Below are positions 34,501 through 45,938 of a stretch of DNA of 64,000 bases, in pieces. The notes below the pieces were generated by a model. It did no database searches. It was not told the origin of the DNA and worked only from the letters and a program-made list of their open reading frames with translations. Source of the DNA: Diplocarpon mali (lineage: Eukaryota; Ascomycota; Leotiomycetes; Helotiales; Drepanopezizaceae); contig JAENRP010000066.1 of NCBI GenBank assembly GCA_024741835.1, forward strand, positions 1 to 64,000. Reading direction: 5' to 3'. A program made the translations under genes and the position numbers. Every line of letters starts with the position of its first letter. Position 1 is the first letter of the stretch.

Positions 34501-36790
34501 CTCGTCTCGACCGAGTGAACGGCGAAGGTGCAACTCGGAGCAACTGTCTGACAGAAATCCTGGTGAACTCGCTGGATGTATCCCGAATGTGCAAGATTAC
34601 TCTAATAGCTCGAAGCTTTGGCGGCTGTAGATCAGCCTGAGATGCGAAATGGTGGTCCCGGGTAAATGATCTGGGACGATTCGCGCGAACTGACGTGGTC
34701 GTTAGATTACTGACAACATAACGAGACGGGTCTTCTGGGAGACAGTTGTGCATCCGCGCTATTTGAGTCTCTCAGATAGTTTGCCACATTTGGAGGGGGA
34801 GGTTTTCACGCTTCTTCAAACCCGCAAAACCGGTGGCCGTGAAGCAGACACCGTTAGGGGCGTACGCAAAAGCTGCGTCGGCGGAGCACTTGTCTTAGAC
34901 CAACCGTTCCTGGAGGAGTTCTCGTAAGTAAGGCACTACGCTATACGTCTTTGACAGCCAAGGGCAACTATTCGCGAGCGAGTTTCATGGACGTCCCGAA
35001 CAACTCGTCTCACAACTTGTGACGAGCAACCTGGACTCGGTGGATGACAGACCGGGCCCTGAAGAGTAGAGCGGTCATGGATGACATGTTTCCAAGAATA
35101 AATGTCACGGCTCACTTTTGGGGCTCACACCCATTGTGGCGAACAGACTATCAAACCAGGTCCCTGAGACATGGTTTGGCGGCACGGGACGACGGCGAGG
35201 CTGGACCAAGCTTTTCTCGACTCATAGCAAACACGATACAAATTTCTGACTGCGAGTATTTACAATTATCTGCAAAGTCAGGCATCCTACGCACCACGCC
35301 AGTCTGCAGCCTCGGAGTGCTCTGCGTGCAAGTTCTGTATATCCATGAAGTTTCTGGCCATTCTGGGTCTGATCTTCCGGCATGGGCAAGCGAGGGACAC
35401 CTGAACGGCTCTGACGATTGCAGCACACAACAACCAGGGCACGAAATGAGGAAGCAAACTCTTGCCTTACCAGTACCAGTAGGAGATTACAGACAGCAGA
35501 TGGAAAATCTCGTTTGAGCCATGTCCCCGACGATAATTCTCGTGAGCCTTGCCAAGATATGTCCGACTTTTGGTGTTTGAAGGCACGGTAACAAGTCTGC
35601 AACCGCGGTGGTGAGATTCGAGCAAAGATCCGCTGAAACCTCTCGATGGTAACATAAAACCCGTGCGGGGAGAACTGAGCGGCTCGCCTCGAGTATGCTT
35701 CATTCAACGTCAGCCAACGTCGGGAGAAGTGTGAGCGCGGTATACCGAATGTTGGAAGTCACGGCACTGCGTCGACACTCGAACAACACGAGGACTCTAC
35801 AGTACCTCCGTGGCCGAAATAAACCTACTGATGCCGACAAAGTTTGGGGTTTCCTTTCTATATCAGGTGCCGGGTCGTTCATAAGTAAGCCACGGCAGGC
35901 TGGCCATGAAACCCTCCACCAATTTCACTTGGTGCTGGCAGCCGACGCGAAACATTCCATGGTCATGTCGCCTCGATCATCAGGGGTATGCCGAGCAGAA
36001 GCTTCGCCAGTCGTCGAGATACGTGCGCTCGTTGATTCTTGGGATATGGGGAAACATGGGGAAACATGGCCAAGAGCGTTGTCATGCGTGGGAAGAGCCG
36101 CAACCAAGATTCCCACCCAGACTTGAACCATTGCTTGTCTGCAGGGTCGAAGCTTGTGTGGCGACGGAGATGTTTATATGCAGTGATCGGTCAACAGACT
36201 TGCACACCGGCGTATGAAGAGGCATCGCATGAGTCGACGGGGCCGCCTGGGCCAAGCACGTTTGTTGATCGAGCGTCGCCACGTCTCCTCGTGCCGCAAA
36301 GCCGGTCAGATCAAGAGAGCGTCGTGTATGAGATCCGTTCGTTCGGCCATCGGCAGATTTCGAGACGGCTCCTTTTACGAAGGACATGCGAGACATCCTC
36401 AGTCAGTCAGATCGGCTATCCTGTTCGAGAACAGCCTCAGAGGAAACTCTCGGGGCGGAGTCCGCCAGCGACTTCGATGTGCCAGGAGACGGTGAGGCCT
36501 GATCAACGATACATGGGGGCTGTTGTTATGATCGGCTAATGTTTCCGAGTCGAGAGAGCTTGTCGTGTTATGCTCTTGCGCGTGGAATGCCGTCAGTCAG
36601 ACTTCATATATGCATCCCATCTCTTCCCGATCCATGCTCCTCGATGCTCAATTTTTTGTTTTTTCTAGTTTTTTCTTTCTTCACGTATTTCTTTCCTATG
36701 TTTCTGCCTCGCCTTGTTACTTGTACATTTCCTTTCGCAGAATAGTCATCGCGCATCAATTTTTAATCCCTTCCTCCTCCGAGAGCGAGG
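34501..36790. other. Spacer between divergent metal-transporter genes
   Basis: 2.3 kb between the Mn-type CDF gene (-) and the iron permease (+). No supported gene. T-rich tracts at 36650-36720 lie just upstream of the permease and fit a pyrimidine-rich promoter. I could not find a convincing GATA (iron) regulator site cluster by eye. Confidence 0.55.
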
Positions 36791-38488
36791 ATGCCTTCGA
36801 GATGGCAAACCTTCAAGGCATCGCTTTTCCCGGCTAACACGCCCATCTTTGCGGCCGCGCCAACACAGAGAGTCCGTCTGGAGGAATTCGCTGGCCGAAA
36901 TCCTTTCTATCCTCACGCAACCGACCCGGAGAAGAGAGCGCTCGAGGTCTCGGCCGAGCCCGAGGTGACGTCGGCCACGAAGCCGAATATCTTGGACAAA
37001 ATCACCCGAGGCGCGGGATCGAGCGGCACCTTCTTCTTCATGATGGGGCTCTTGGGATTATGGGCGGTCGCGGGCGTGGCGCTGGGGACCACGGATACCT
37101 GGCAGATCATCCTGCAGAACGCCAGTTCGATCCAAGTCTACGTGACCGACATCCTCCTCATCCGCCAGCAGAAGAATGCGAGTCGCGCGCTGATGACAAC
37201 GTTGGCAGAGATCCAGTAAGTCGTTCACTTCTGACTCGCCATCTTGCAGCCGGCCTCCCTCGGAAGCTCAAGAGCCAACAGGCCCCAGGAGACGGCAATC
37301 ATCTCGCAGGAAGCGGAGGGGCCGTTTCCACACCGGCGTGGCGAGAATACTTCACAACCGCCGGGTCACTGCATCTGCTAATACGGGCTCCTCAGATCCC
37401 GCAACATGACCTGCGAGCGCCTCCTGCGACAGATCCCTTCCTGTCGGTGGATGGAAACACACAGCAACAGCCCCAAGCCCCTCTCCGACCGGCCCATCGA
37501 ACAAGAGATCGCCGAAAGTCTTGCCATGGTGCAGGGACACCAGACACGCTGGCAGAGAGCTTGGGCGGCGACGTGCCATTTCTTCGCCATCACGCTGGGC
37601 TCCCTCTGGGCCTTCATCTTCTACTGGATCGGCATCTTGGTCTGGGTTGGCATCGGGCCGCTCTTGAACTTCAGCGACGTCTGGCAGCTCTACATCAACA
37701 CGGCGACCGCCATCAGCCTCACCTTCACCAGCGTCTTCCTACAAAACGTACAGCAGCAGCAGGAGGATCGTCTGGATCGCTGCCTCAACTATGCCCTGAA
37801 GATCGATGCCCAGGTTGAATACCGTCTCCGCGAGCTCACCGAGGACCCCCAGCCCAACCCGATCTTCGAGATCCCCGCCGACGTGGCCAGCCGAGTCGAG
37901 CGCAGCATCGACCGCTTCGCCGACGTGATGGGCTCTGGGCTCGGCGTTTGCATCTCGCTCCTCGCGGCCGGCATCTGGTTCGCGGTCGGGCCCGCGCTCA
38001 CCTTCGACGACAACTGGTGGCTCATCATCGGCACCTTTACCGGCCTGGTCGGCTTCATCGACGGCTTCGTCCTCCGAAACCTCTACATGCGCGAGGAGTC
38101 CTACGCCAAGATCCAGTTCCGCAAGGTCGAGCTCGCCGACAGCAGGCTCCTGGAGCGCCTCAATGTCCCCGTGCCGCGCGCGGCAGAGAAGAAGCAGTCG
38201 TTTTCCACCCGCATCAGCGTCCGGGTGGGCGATGTTTGCGGCTCGCGCTGGGCCACCGTCGGCTCCGTCGCGTTTGTTTTCGCCTTGCTGGTCATCGCCT
38301 CGGCCATGGTCTGGTCGACGACGGGCCAGCTGCTCTGCAACACCTCGACCATGATCATCGAAGGTTTCCTGTTGTTGGTCTTGATCCAGGCGCACAACAC
38401 CTCGAACCAAGAGCGCGGCGAGGACTTCAACGGGGTCCTGAAGCGGAGGCTGTTGCTGAATAGCTACGTCCACGCCATCTCCCATTAA
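36791..38488 (+). CDS. Low-affinity iron permease (Fet4-like)
   Basis: Plasma-membrane low-affinity iron/divalent metal permease family. 505 aa in two exons, 36791-37215 and 37396-38488, with a 180-bp GT-AG intron; the acceptor at 37395 restores the frame (EIQ/SRNMTCERLL). The protein is built of four similar blocks, each a hydrophobic pair ending in a W/Q-rich helix: TDTWQIILQNASSIQ (102-116), DVWQLYINTATAIS (236-249), DNWWLIIGTFTGLV (347-360) and TTGQLLCNTSTMII (450-463), each followed by a charged cytosolic linker. The Arg-rich ending is cytosolic-looking. The metal is not identifiable from sequence. Confidence 0.85.
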
Positions 38489-39756
38489 TGGCGGGACCCG
38501 TCCAGCTGCGGATGAGCAGCTACGGCATCCTGCTCATCGCTCCACCCATCGACGATCCGCCGCTCTCCATCCCGAGCCAGGATTGTCACCTGCAGTTGCG
38601 CCACGGTCTGCGGCCACGGCGGGCCGAGCCATCGATCTCGAATCTCTACACCTATTTCGAATGAGTAGCCCGGGCCTCCTCGCCTTGTGCGGGCACTATC
38701 TCATACCACGAAGCTTAGCGCACCTAGCACCCGATCTCATGGCCTCGCTGACCGAGCCATTATCCTGACTGATCAAACTTGGGGAGCTTATCTGTTGCCT
38801 CAATATAACACTCCCTTAAAAGCTAATAAATCGCCTGATAATACAAAGTCTCCCTACATTTCATGGTCTGGAAAACGAGTGCCGCCCCTGCATGTTGCTA
38901 CACCACTCGACGAGCTAGGCCGCGTGTAGACCGGGCCAGCATGACTCGAACCGTAGACATGGATCCCGTAGCCCATAGACCAGATAGATTCGCAGACCGC
39001 CCTACCGTGACATGACACCCGGGCGGGATCCAGTCCTCTGAGCGTCCGACGAGAATGATTCCACAGCAAATCCACAGCAGATCCACCCCTAAACCACGAG
39101 TTCCACACTACAATGATCCCCCCCCCCCTAGCTGATCCGGCACTTCTGAGCACCACAGTCTGAGCTGGGAGGGGAGGGGGCGTGGAGCTGGTCCGGAGAG
39201 CGCCTGTGTGCGGGGATGGGTGCACCTGGCGGCTGGGTGAGAAGTGTCTCGGGAGTTCTTAGTGACAGATATGGATGGATGGGCGGAGAAGCAGGTGAGA
39301 ATGAGGTATCGCGACTGATCGATCTCCGTTCGTCCCAGCCGTCGTATCGGGCTTCTCTCCTCGCCACGCCTGCTGCCGCTTCCGGGGAGCTCCTCGCTGT
39401 GTACGGAGCATCGAGACAATCCTCTCCCTGGCCCTTCGGTGATGTACGAGCCTGCTACCGATGTCGGGTGACAGCGCGGTGGGCGTACAGTCCAGCGGTG
39501 CCGGTTTTCCCAGGAATATCCTAGCAGCAGGGCGTCGGCGAACGCCGAGCAAGACTCCTCGGGCCCGCGGGAGAAGAGTCGGATTTCAGGTGTGGGAAGA
39601 AGCGGGTTGCAAGCGGCGTGTGGACGGGTTCGGGTGAGTGACAACAGGCCAACACTTTACGCCTTGCTACAAGCCGGGAAACAGCATATTCGCAATCACA
39701 GAAATGACAAGCCGTGCTATCGTCTCGATGCCCGCGGAACCTTGAGCAAGAGTGGT
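38489..39756. other. Intergenic spacer
   Basis: 1.3 kb between convergent genes. No supported gene. A C11 run lies at about 39118-39128; the short AT-rich patch at 38790-38860 is the only compositional feature. Confidence 0.6.
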
Positions 39757-41280
39757 CTAGCCCCCTTTTCTTGTGATCATCCGCATCAGTTTCCCCGGCG
39801 CCTGTCGCAGAGAATCTCGCCTCCTAGCCCGGCGCAGCTTCTTTTCCCTCTCCATTCTTACCGAGGACGTGATCGACGCCGTCGAGCCGCCGCTCATCGT
39901 CGAGTAAGTCTTTGCGGATTTCGACTTGTCTGCTACACCTTTGAGGACAGCCGAGCCCGGCCTCGGTGCATTTGTGATGGCCTTGCCGTGAGAGGACGAG
40001 GCACGTGCTTGCCCTGAAGATACCGGAACGTTCCCCAATGGCGCACTCGGGGGCGGCTTCTTTTTACCTGGGAGCATCTGCGTGTTTGGGACAATGTCCG
40101 CGTTGACTGATGGCGCTTTGCGGTCCCTCAGCATCGATTTCCGGATGAGATCAGGAACAACATCTCGAGACTTTGTTAGCACCTCGAGCGGGTTTTGTGA
40201 GTTGGTGGACTGCATCTTACTGATGTTGACCTTGTGGCCATTGCTGACACAGTATGGCTGCGAAGTGTCCTCGTCGTGAACCTGTCCGGATGCCAATTTT
40301 ATGCGCAGCCCGGCGTCACCGTAGACATAATAATTCCCATCTTCGTCGAGGCGAACCTCGTTAATTCTTTCGTCGGGGTTGTAATGGAGCCAAACCTTCC
40401 TCCCGAAACGATCAAGCACGGATCTTCTGCGCTGTAGGGTGCGAGGATGGGATTCTTGAGTCGCCAGTGTAAGGCTCAGTACAGGGGACTTCTCGCTATC
40501 CAGTTTCCTGGTAGCCTTTAAGGGCAGGGCTTCTACTGAGGACGCTTCAACCTCGATGGATGGAGCATTCACGACCTCATGCCTCGCTCGATTTCGGACA
40601 CGTGGGTGTTCAACAGACCGCTTTCCGCGGAGTGATTGATCGCTATTCTGTCTACTTTTAGTGACCATCTCACGCGGCACGAAACAGCGTCTAGCTATCT
40701 GGAGACTTACAGATCTACGACAGCTCTCGTGCTCTCTGGCTTCAAGTGTCGAGATGACATATGGCGTTCTTTCCGCAACGATGGCACCTTTGATCTGCCT
40801 GTTACTTGGATCCGACCAACGGAGCTTGCTCTCTGGCGACTCGGAACCGAAAAATGGGCGGTCTATCTGCAGATCGGGCGTCGATGGTTCAGATCTACAC
40901 GATTTGAAAGAGCCGCTGTCAGTTCCGATTCCTTCGCACACGCTGCTGGCCGAATTGCAGTCAGGTCGTGGACATGTATCACCGTCTTCGTCTTCTTCAT
41001 GTAGGGTATCGAGGCTCGACCGGTTCGGACTGGATGATACTGTCTCGAGGGAATCTGTTCCGTGGTCAAGTGACTCCATCTCGATGTCATGGGATCGGCC
41101 AGTCAACATCACTGTCGCGTCAGGTTCGTCTGTCGAACGAGGAGCTGCTAGCACGGTGGTTTGGGGTGGTTTACCTTCCGAACGCCCGTTCTCCGTGGGA
41201 TCGTGGCCGCCAGGAAATATCAGCGTGTTGTGGTGAGGAGCGTCGTAGGAATTGCGAAAAAGCGCGAGATGAAGATGCAT
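39757..41280 (-). CDS. Unrecognised, largely disordered protein
   Basis: 507-codon open frame without introns. I do not recognise a family. Most of the protein is Ser/Arg/Glu-rich and probably disordered. The segment at about 300-335 (RKVWLHYNPDERINEVRLDE, then GNYYVYGDAGLRIKL) looks like a small folded beta-rich patch. The C-terminus is strongly basic (REKKLRRARRRDSLRQ, ending RMITRKGG), possibly membrane- or nucleic-acid-binding. The length of the frame and its amino-acid order, not composition alone, argue that it is real. The start is the first ATG at 41280; an upstream exon cannot be excluded. Confidence 0.6.
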   Translation of the reverse strand: MHLHLALFRNSYDAPHHNTLIFPGGHDPTENGRSEGKPPQTTVLAAPRSTDEPDATVMLTGRSHDIEMESLDHGTDSLETVSSSPNRSSLDTLHEEDEDGDTCPRPDCNSASSVCEGIGTDSGSFKSCRSEPSTPDLQIDRPFFGSESPESKLRWSDPSNRQIKGAIVAERTPYVISTLEAREHESCRRSVSLQIARRCFVPREMVTKSRQNSDQSLRGKRSVEHPRVRNRARHEVVNAPSIEVEASSVEALPLKATRKLDSEKSPVLSLTLATQESHPRTLQRRRSVLDRFGRKVWLHYNPDERINEVRLDEDGNYYVYGDAGLRIKLASGQVHDEDTSQPYCVSNGHKVNISKMQSTNSQNPLEVLTKSRDVVPDLIRKSMLRDRKAPSVNADIVPNTQMLPGKKKPPPSAPLGNVPVSSGQARASSSHGKAITNAPRPGSAVLKGVADKSKSAKTYSTMSGGSTASITSSVRMEREKKLRRARRRDSLRQAPGKLMRMITRKGG

Positions 41281-42196
41281 GACAGTTTAAACGCCGTCGT
41301 GGCAGGGCGCGACTTGGCAGGGCATACGGCAATATGATTGTATCGCGGGCCATGCCGGTTGGGCCTGAGAGTCTTAACAGGGTTGTTTACCGCATACCTA
41401 CCCACCCAAGCATGTATCCCAGCTCGGGTGTTTCGCATCCAACCTTGCGGTAGTCATAGAGCTTGTCACGTGCCTCGTGCACGACAGATACGCAGCAGCA
41501 GGCGGCGCGTGCATCAGAGGGTCCATGTTCGAGCGACGGAGACAGAGGGAGAGCTCGCAGGTTCGCTGCCAAAGAATGTAACGACGCGCTCTCAAGTCCT
41601 CCGACTGCCATCTGGGAGCTGCTCGGCCTCAGCCGGTGTGCGCTGCGAAGATCTTGTGGGCTTCGAGACGATGAGGACTGTGGCCGCTTCACATACCAAA
41701 TTCTTTTCGTCCCGAGGTCTAGGCCCATCTCTTCTTGATTTCCGGCAGGGGTATCCAAGGGCCTTGTCCAGAGGTTTCGTCGGCGTATCGCAGGGTTATG
41801 AAGTCGATTTAGAATTTGCAAATTATGGATCCTGAGCCGATGCTGGCAGGCGGGAAGAATATCAAGCTTTATTGAGTTTCCTGACCGTCTTGGCCAATGT
41901 ATATTGCAAATAGAGCTCCACATCCGAACCCGGTATTGACGCGGTGCCTTGAGCCGGGAGTCTCACGGCCTTGTGCTGCTCTGATATCTCCTGGGCTATT
42001 GCTAGTTGCTTCGCGTCGTGGCGTCGAACAATCCCGCGGCTCTGCAGGTATAGCTAGGACCTATACCCCGAAGCTTGAGGAAATGTGATCAAAGCTAAAG
42101 TGAAGCTTGGGAAACGCCTGTCCGAGAAGTGCAATTCCCAAGCTGGATGCATTTCAAACGCCGTTGGCATGGAGGGGCCGACGCTCCCCATCCTCG
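41281..42196. other. Intergenic spacer
   Basis: 916 bp between two minus-strand genes. Open frames of 165-178 codons exist on both strands (41338-41923) but overlap and show no family feature; the minus one ends at a GTAGGT that could be a 5' donor for the downstream gene. Confidence 0.5.
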
Positions 42197-43132
42197 TCAA
42201 CAAATATCAACAAATATCAACAAATCCTCTCCTCCTATTTCCTGTCCCTGAACCACTGTTTTCGAATCGCGCACCCGTCTTCCTGGCCGATCGAGAAAAG
42301 AGTAGCCCGAGTCTTTGTCGCGGTACAAGTATGGACCCCGGATCCGCGTTGTCGTATTCTCATGATCCAGAAGGTACATTTCGTCTCCCCAGCTTAAGTG
42401 ACTTCTGGGCACGGGCAGTTTGCGACCATTGTGTATGTAACGAAACGCTCCGTTGCTGAATCCGAAAGCATTTGCGGGCGCAGTCGAACTGGAGTAAGGT
42501 AGAAAATCTATGTGCTCCAGAACACCGGAATCCGAGTCTGATCCCACGTCCGCCAAAACCGGACCAGCATGTGTTTTGGCTATGCAATGGCCTCGGAATG
42601 GACTGCTACTCCGACTCCCGTTTCGAAATCCCAACTACCACTGGATACTCCACAGCTAGTCTCTGTGCAGGAGGAAAGATCGTCCCGGTATCTCTGCAAT
42701 TTGATGCTGTTCCCTCTCCGAATAGAGTTTTTCGTGGGAAGTTGCGCTTGCAATCTAGCTGTTCCAGCAGGGATTTGAGCTGTCTCTTCTTTGATCATCG
42801 CAGTGTCGGTTCGTACTTGGATGTATCTGTTTTGATATTCCGAGTCGTTGACCTATTGATGTTGTTAGTCAAAGCTGCAGGGTTGACGCAGACTAGTGAC
42901 GCGATGCAAGGTCACCATACACAAGGCGAGAGAGATCAAGTGTAGATTTATGTGCGTCCAAGTTCGAAAACAGTCTTTTCATGTCATCTCGTCCTGCCAT
43001 GGTCCACTTGATGCCGTTCTTCTCGGCTCCCTCAGAATACTTCCCAAGCAATACTTCGATCTGGTCCAAAAGTGGCCGCAACTGGTCAGAATCCCCGGGA
43101 TTCTTTCTAGTAGAGGCGGCGGGAATCCAGCA
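42197..43132 (-). CDS. Protein like the N-terminal domain of fungal STAND/ankyrin proteins (5' end unresolved)
   Basis: Three exons fit in frame: 42923-43132, 42639-42852 and 42197-42537, with introns GTGTAT...AATAG (70 bp) and GTAGTT...ATCAG (101 bp). The first exon has RPLLDQIEVLLGKY, WTMAGRDDMKRLFSNLDAHK and then LSRL, the pattern of the helical N-terminal domain preceding NACHT or ankyrin modules in many fungal proteins. The second has DTAMIKEETAQIPAGTARLQ and LQRYRDDLSS, also typical of those proteins. No NTPase or repeat domain follows; it stops after about 112 more residues. Upstream of 43132 a TCTAACAG acceptor suggests another intron, but I could not place the first exon with confidence. 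The stop lies at the edge of a 10-bp tandem repeat. Confidence 0.45.
42198..42225. repeat. 10-bp tandem repeat CAACAAATAT
   Basis: 2.8 copies spanning the stop codon of the minus-strand gene; a change of one copy would shift its last codons. Confidence 0.85.
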
Positions 43133-45938
43133 CTGTTAGAAGATGATACAGTCACGGATAGAATGTCCAATCCACCTTTGAGCGATAGGAAGCGATAGGA
43201 GTTCTCTGGAAATGCAGTTCGGGCCATCTCGTGCATTGTGGCCGCCTCGTACCGCCGTACTGATCTAGAAGGATATTTTGGAGAGAGCCGTCACCAGGGC
43301 GACGCAAGATGCCACGATAGAGAGCGGGTCGATTGTAACGTCTAAAGAGTATACGACCCAGAAGCCTGGCTAGGGAGACAGGGCTGTATCGTGTACGTTA
43401 TGCACCAGAATGATAGAACAATATTTATCGAGCGTATATGAGCAATGTAATAGTACGTCGGGGCTGTATTACCTGGGAAAAAAGATATCAGAAATGCGAA
43501 GAACCGCTGTGCCACTGATGCATGTCAGTGGAATCTTGCCTGGGCGCGGCGCCACACGAGGTGCATTCCAGCTGAAAGAAGAGTTTCCGAATGCCTCAAA
43601 ACATGCCCATGAAGACTTGTTCCGATCGATCATTGTCTCAAACCTGCCTACTAATGATAGCGAGCCTGGCTTTTCTGGCTAGACTAGATCCACGACAATA
43701 GCATTGGCACGTGACTCAGAATCACACCTTAGCAAAAGGCAGAAGATACCAAGCACCACATCATAATAACGAATGTAAGGCTGAGTAGTAACGTTTAAGA
43801 AGCTGGCGATGCGGACATGGCCAATGTGAGTTTCCAATGCAGGTTCTGGAAATCCAAGAGGCGATGGTCCGATGAGGCCAAGAGATCTATAGGTAGACGG
43901 GAGATAGTCTCGGAAACCGGACTATTTGATTTGAACTTAGGGTAGAAGACTAACTCATTTGCTCTAGAGGGTCTCTAGTACCTGCACAGGACATCTTCAT
44001 GGGTAGGCTTGACGGCCTATTCTGTAAAGTATACAGGTGTCGGCTACCAATCACATATAATATCTACGCGTTAATGTACACGAAGAGCCAGACAGCTGAG
44101 GAAAAACAGGGCGGTATAATAGCTTGATAATCACAGAAGGTAAGATGTAAATTCATCTTTGGCACGCAAGAAAGGGTTTTGAGCCAACCGTACACCCGTG
44201 AACCTCACTAACTAGTGTCCTATATGTGTACGTGTGAGGCGGTAACCTACTGTGTTACAGCGGCCAAGTGGTCCCTGTCTTCTTAGTAATGAACATATTT
44301 CCTTGCAAACCAACCAACAGAGCACGAGCAAATAAACGAGAGCACAGAAAATAGAATCGATCAAATGTTGGGAGGACTTTGATATTTGGATTGATTCTGT
44401 TACGAATTGAGGGGATCCTATAGTACAAGTGCCCCCTCATCAACAGGGGACAACACTTACTCGCTTTACCACGGTAACCCATATCACCTGACTCGTCACG
44501 GTGTCGTCCTAATCTGTATCAGAAAGCTCGTCGACAAGTCCGAGAAAGCAAGATAACTGATAAGCCTCGAAAGCGAATCGACCACAGGCAGCTCTTGATG
44601 TGCTTGGGGCCGTTTGATGATGATCATTCTGGAAGACCGTCTCCTCGGTTGAAACATGCAAATTACACGCTATCGAAGACGACGGGCCGAACTTGTTGGG
44701 TTGGACTTTCTAAAGGCGCGTGTTGCAACTCCCGGAGAAGGGGTGCGTGGTGGCAGGTACTTGCGTTGTCGTAGACGGCTGAAGCGAGGCGGTGTTTACC
44801 TCGCCTACGCTCTTCATTTCGCATGTGGAATCTCCTTGTCCATAGCGACTCAAGTCCAGAGGTCGTTATCGTTGGATTGGCAAAGTCTGCAGAGCTCTTG
44901 AGCCAGCACGCGGGAATCGGCGCGAGGTTCCTTCAAGCTTTGCTCCTCCGTCCTGGAGGTTTCTTGGAGTTGCGAGATCCGGGAAGGTTGTTGGCCTATT
45001 TATAGGCGTGGAGCGCGGTCAACCAGGATCTGGGGTAGGATTAGTTACCTCTTCCCATGACCGTGCAGCAGAACGGAGCAGACCCTTTTCAGGGCTCGTA
45101 TCCAGGACCCTTGAGGTCGATTGAGCACGAACAGCCGAGTCGGAATGCGGAGATGACCCTGATGTGAATTTGGGAGGGGAAAAGGGGAAGGCAATTCCCA
45201 GTCCGCTGCAGTGCACCTCTTCCTCTCACGTCGGTATCTGCAAATTCAGCTGCTGAAAAAGCACTCATACAAGCCTCCAAATCTCCGGATCTGCCATAGT
45301 CACTTTGACGGCCAATTCTGTGCTGGAGTGCCATTCTTTTGGATCGGATTGCACAGCCTCTACGGATTGCGACGCGTATTTGCCAAGACTCAGCCGAGGG
45401 CAGGTTTTCCCCAACATCGAGGCTCGCAACATCAACCCATCAACATTACATCTCGCAGCTCAGCTCATGCCCAAGTGCACGCACTCTCCCTCGCCGAGGA
45501 ATTCTGAATCGGGCTCGAAAGCTCAGTCTTCAATCTCCCAATCCACGAACGCAATCACCGGCCTGCGTGCGGACCGGGACTGATTATCGCTGGACTCAGC
45601 AAAAATCAGTCACCTCCGCAGCAACTGTTTCGGAATCGATCAGCCCCTCCCCCCAGCTTCGAAGCCGAGTCTGATATCCCGGACACACATCCGACCGGAG
45701 TCTTTCCTCGGACCGTTTGGTGAATAGTCAAAACCCTGCGAGAGATTTCTATGCCGAAAAGAGTGGTAGCAATAACAACCCCACGACCCACGACCCAACG
45801 TCCCCGCGACCGACGGACTCACGCACACCCTACTCCTCCACGATCAAACGATAAAAAGCCCAACACTGCCGAACCACTGCAGACCAGGGCTGACCTGCTG
45901 GCTCCCTCTGGGCGGCCTCCGCCTTTCGAGCCGCTGCC
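43133..45938. other. Intergenic spacer
   Basis: 2.8 kb. The left part (about 43133-43330) probably contains the missing 5' exon of the STAND-type gene. Less GC-rich DNA spans 43400-44560. The 400 bp before the NIPA gene are C-rich on the plus strand. No other gene or repeat is supported. Confidence 0.5.
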
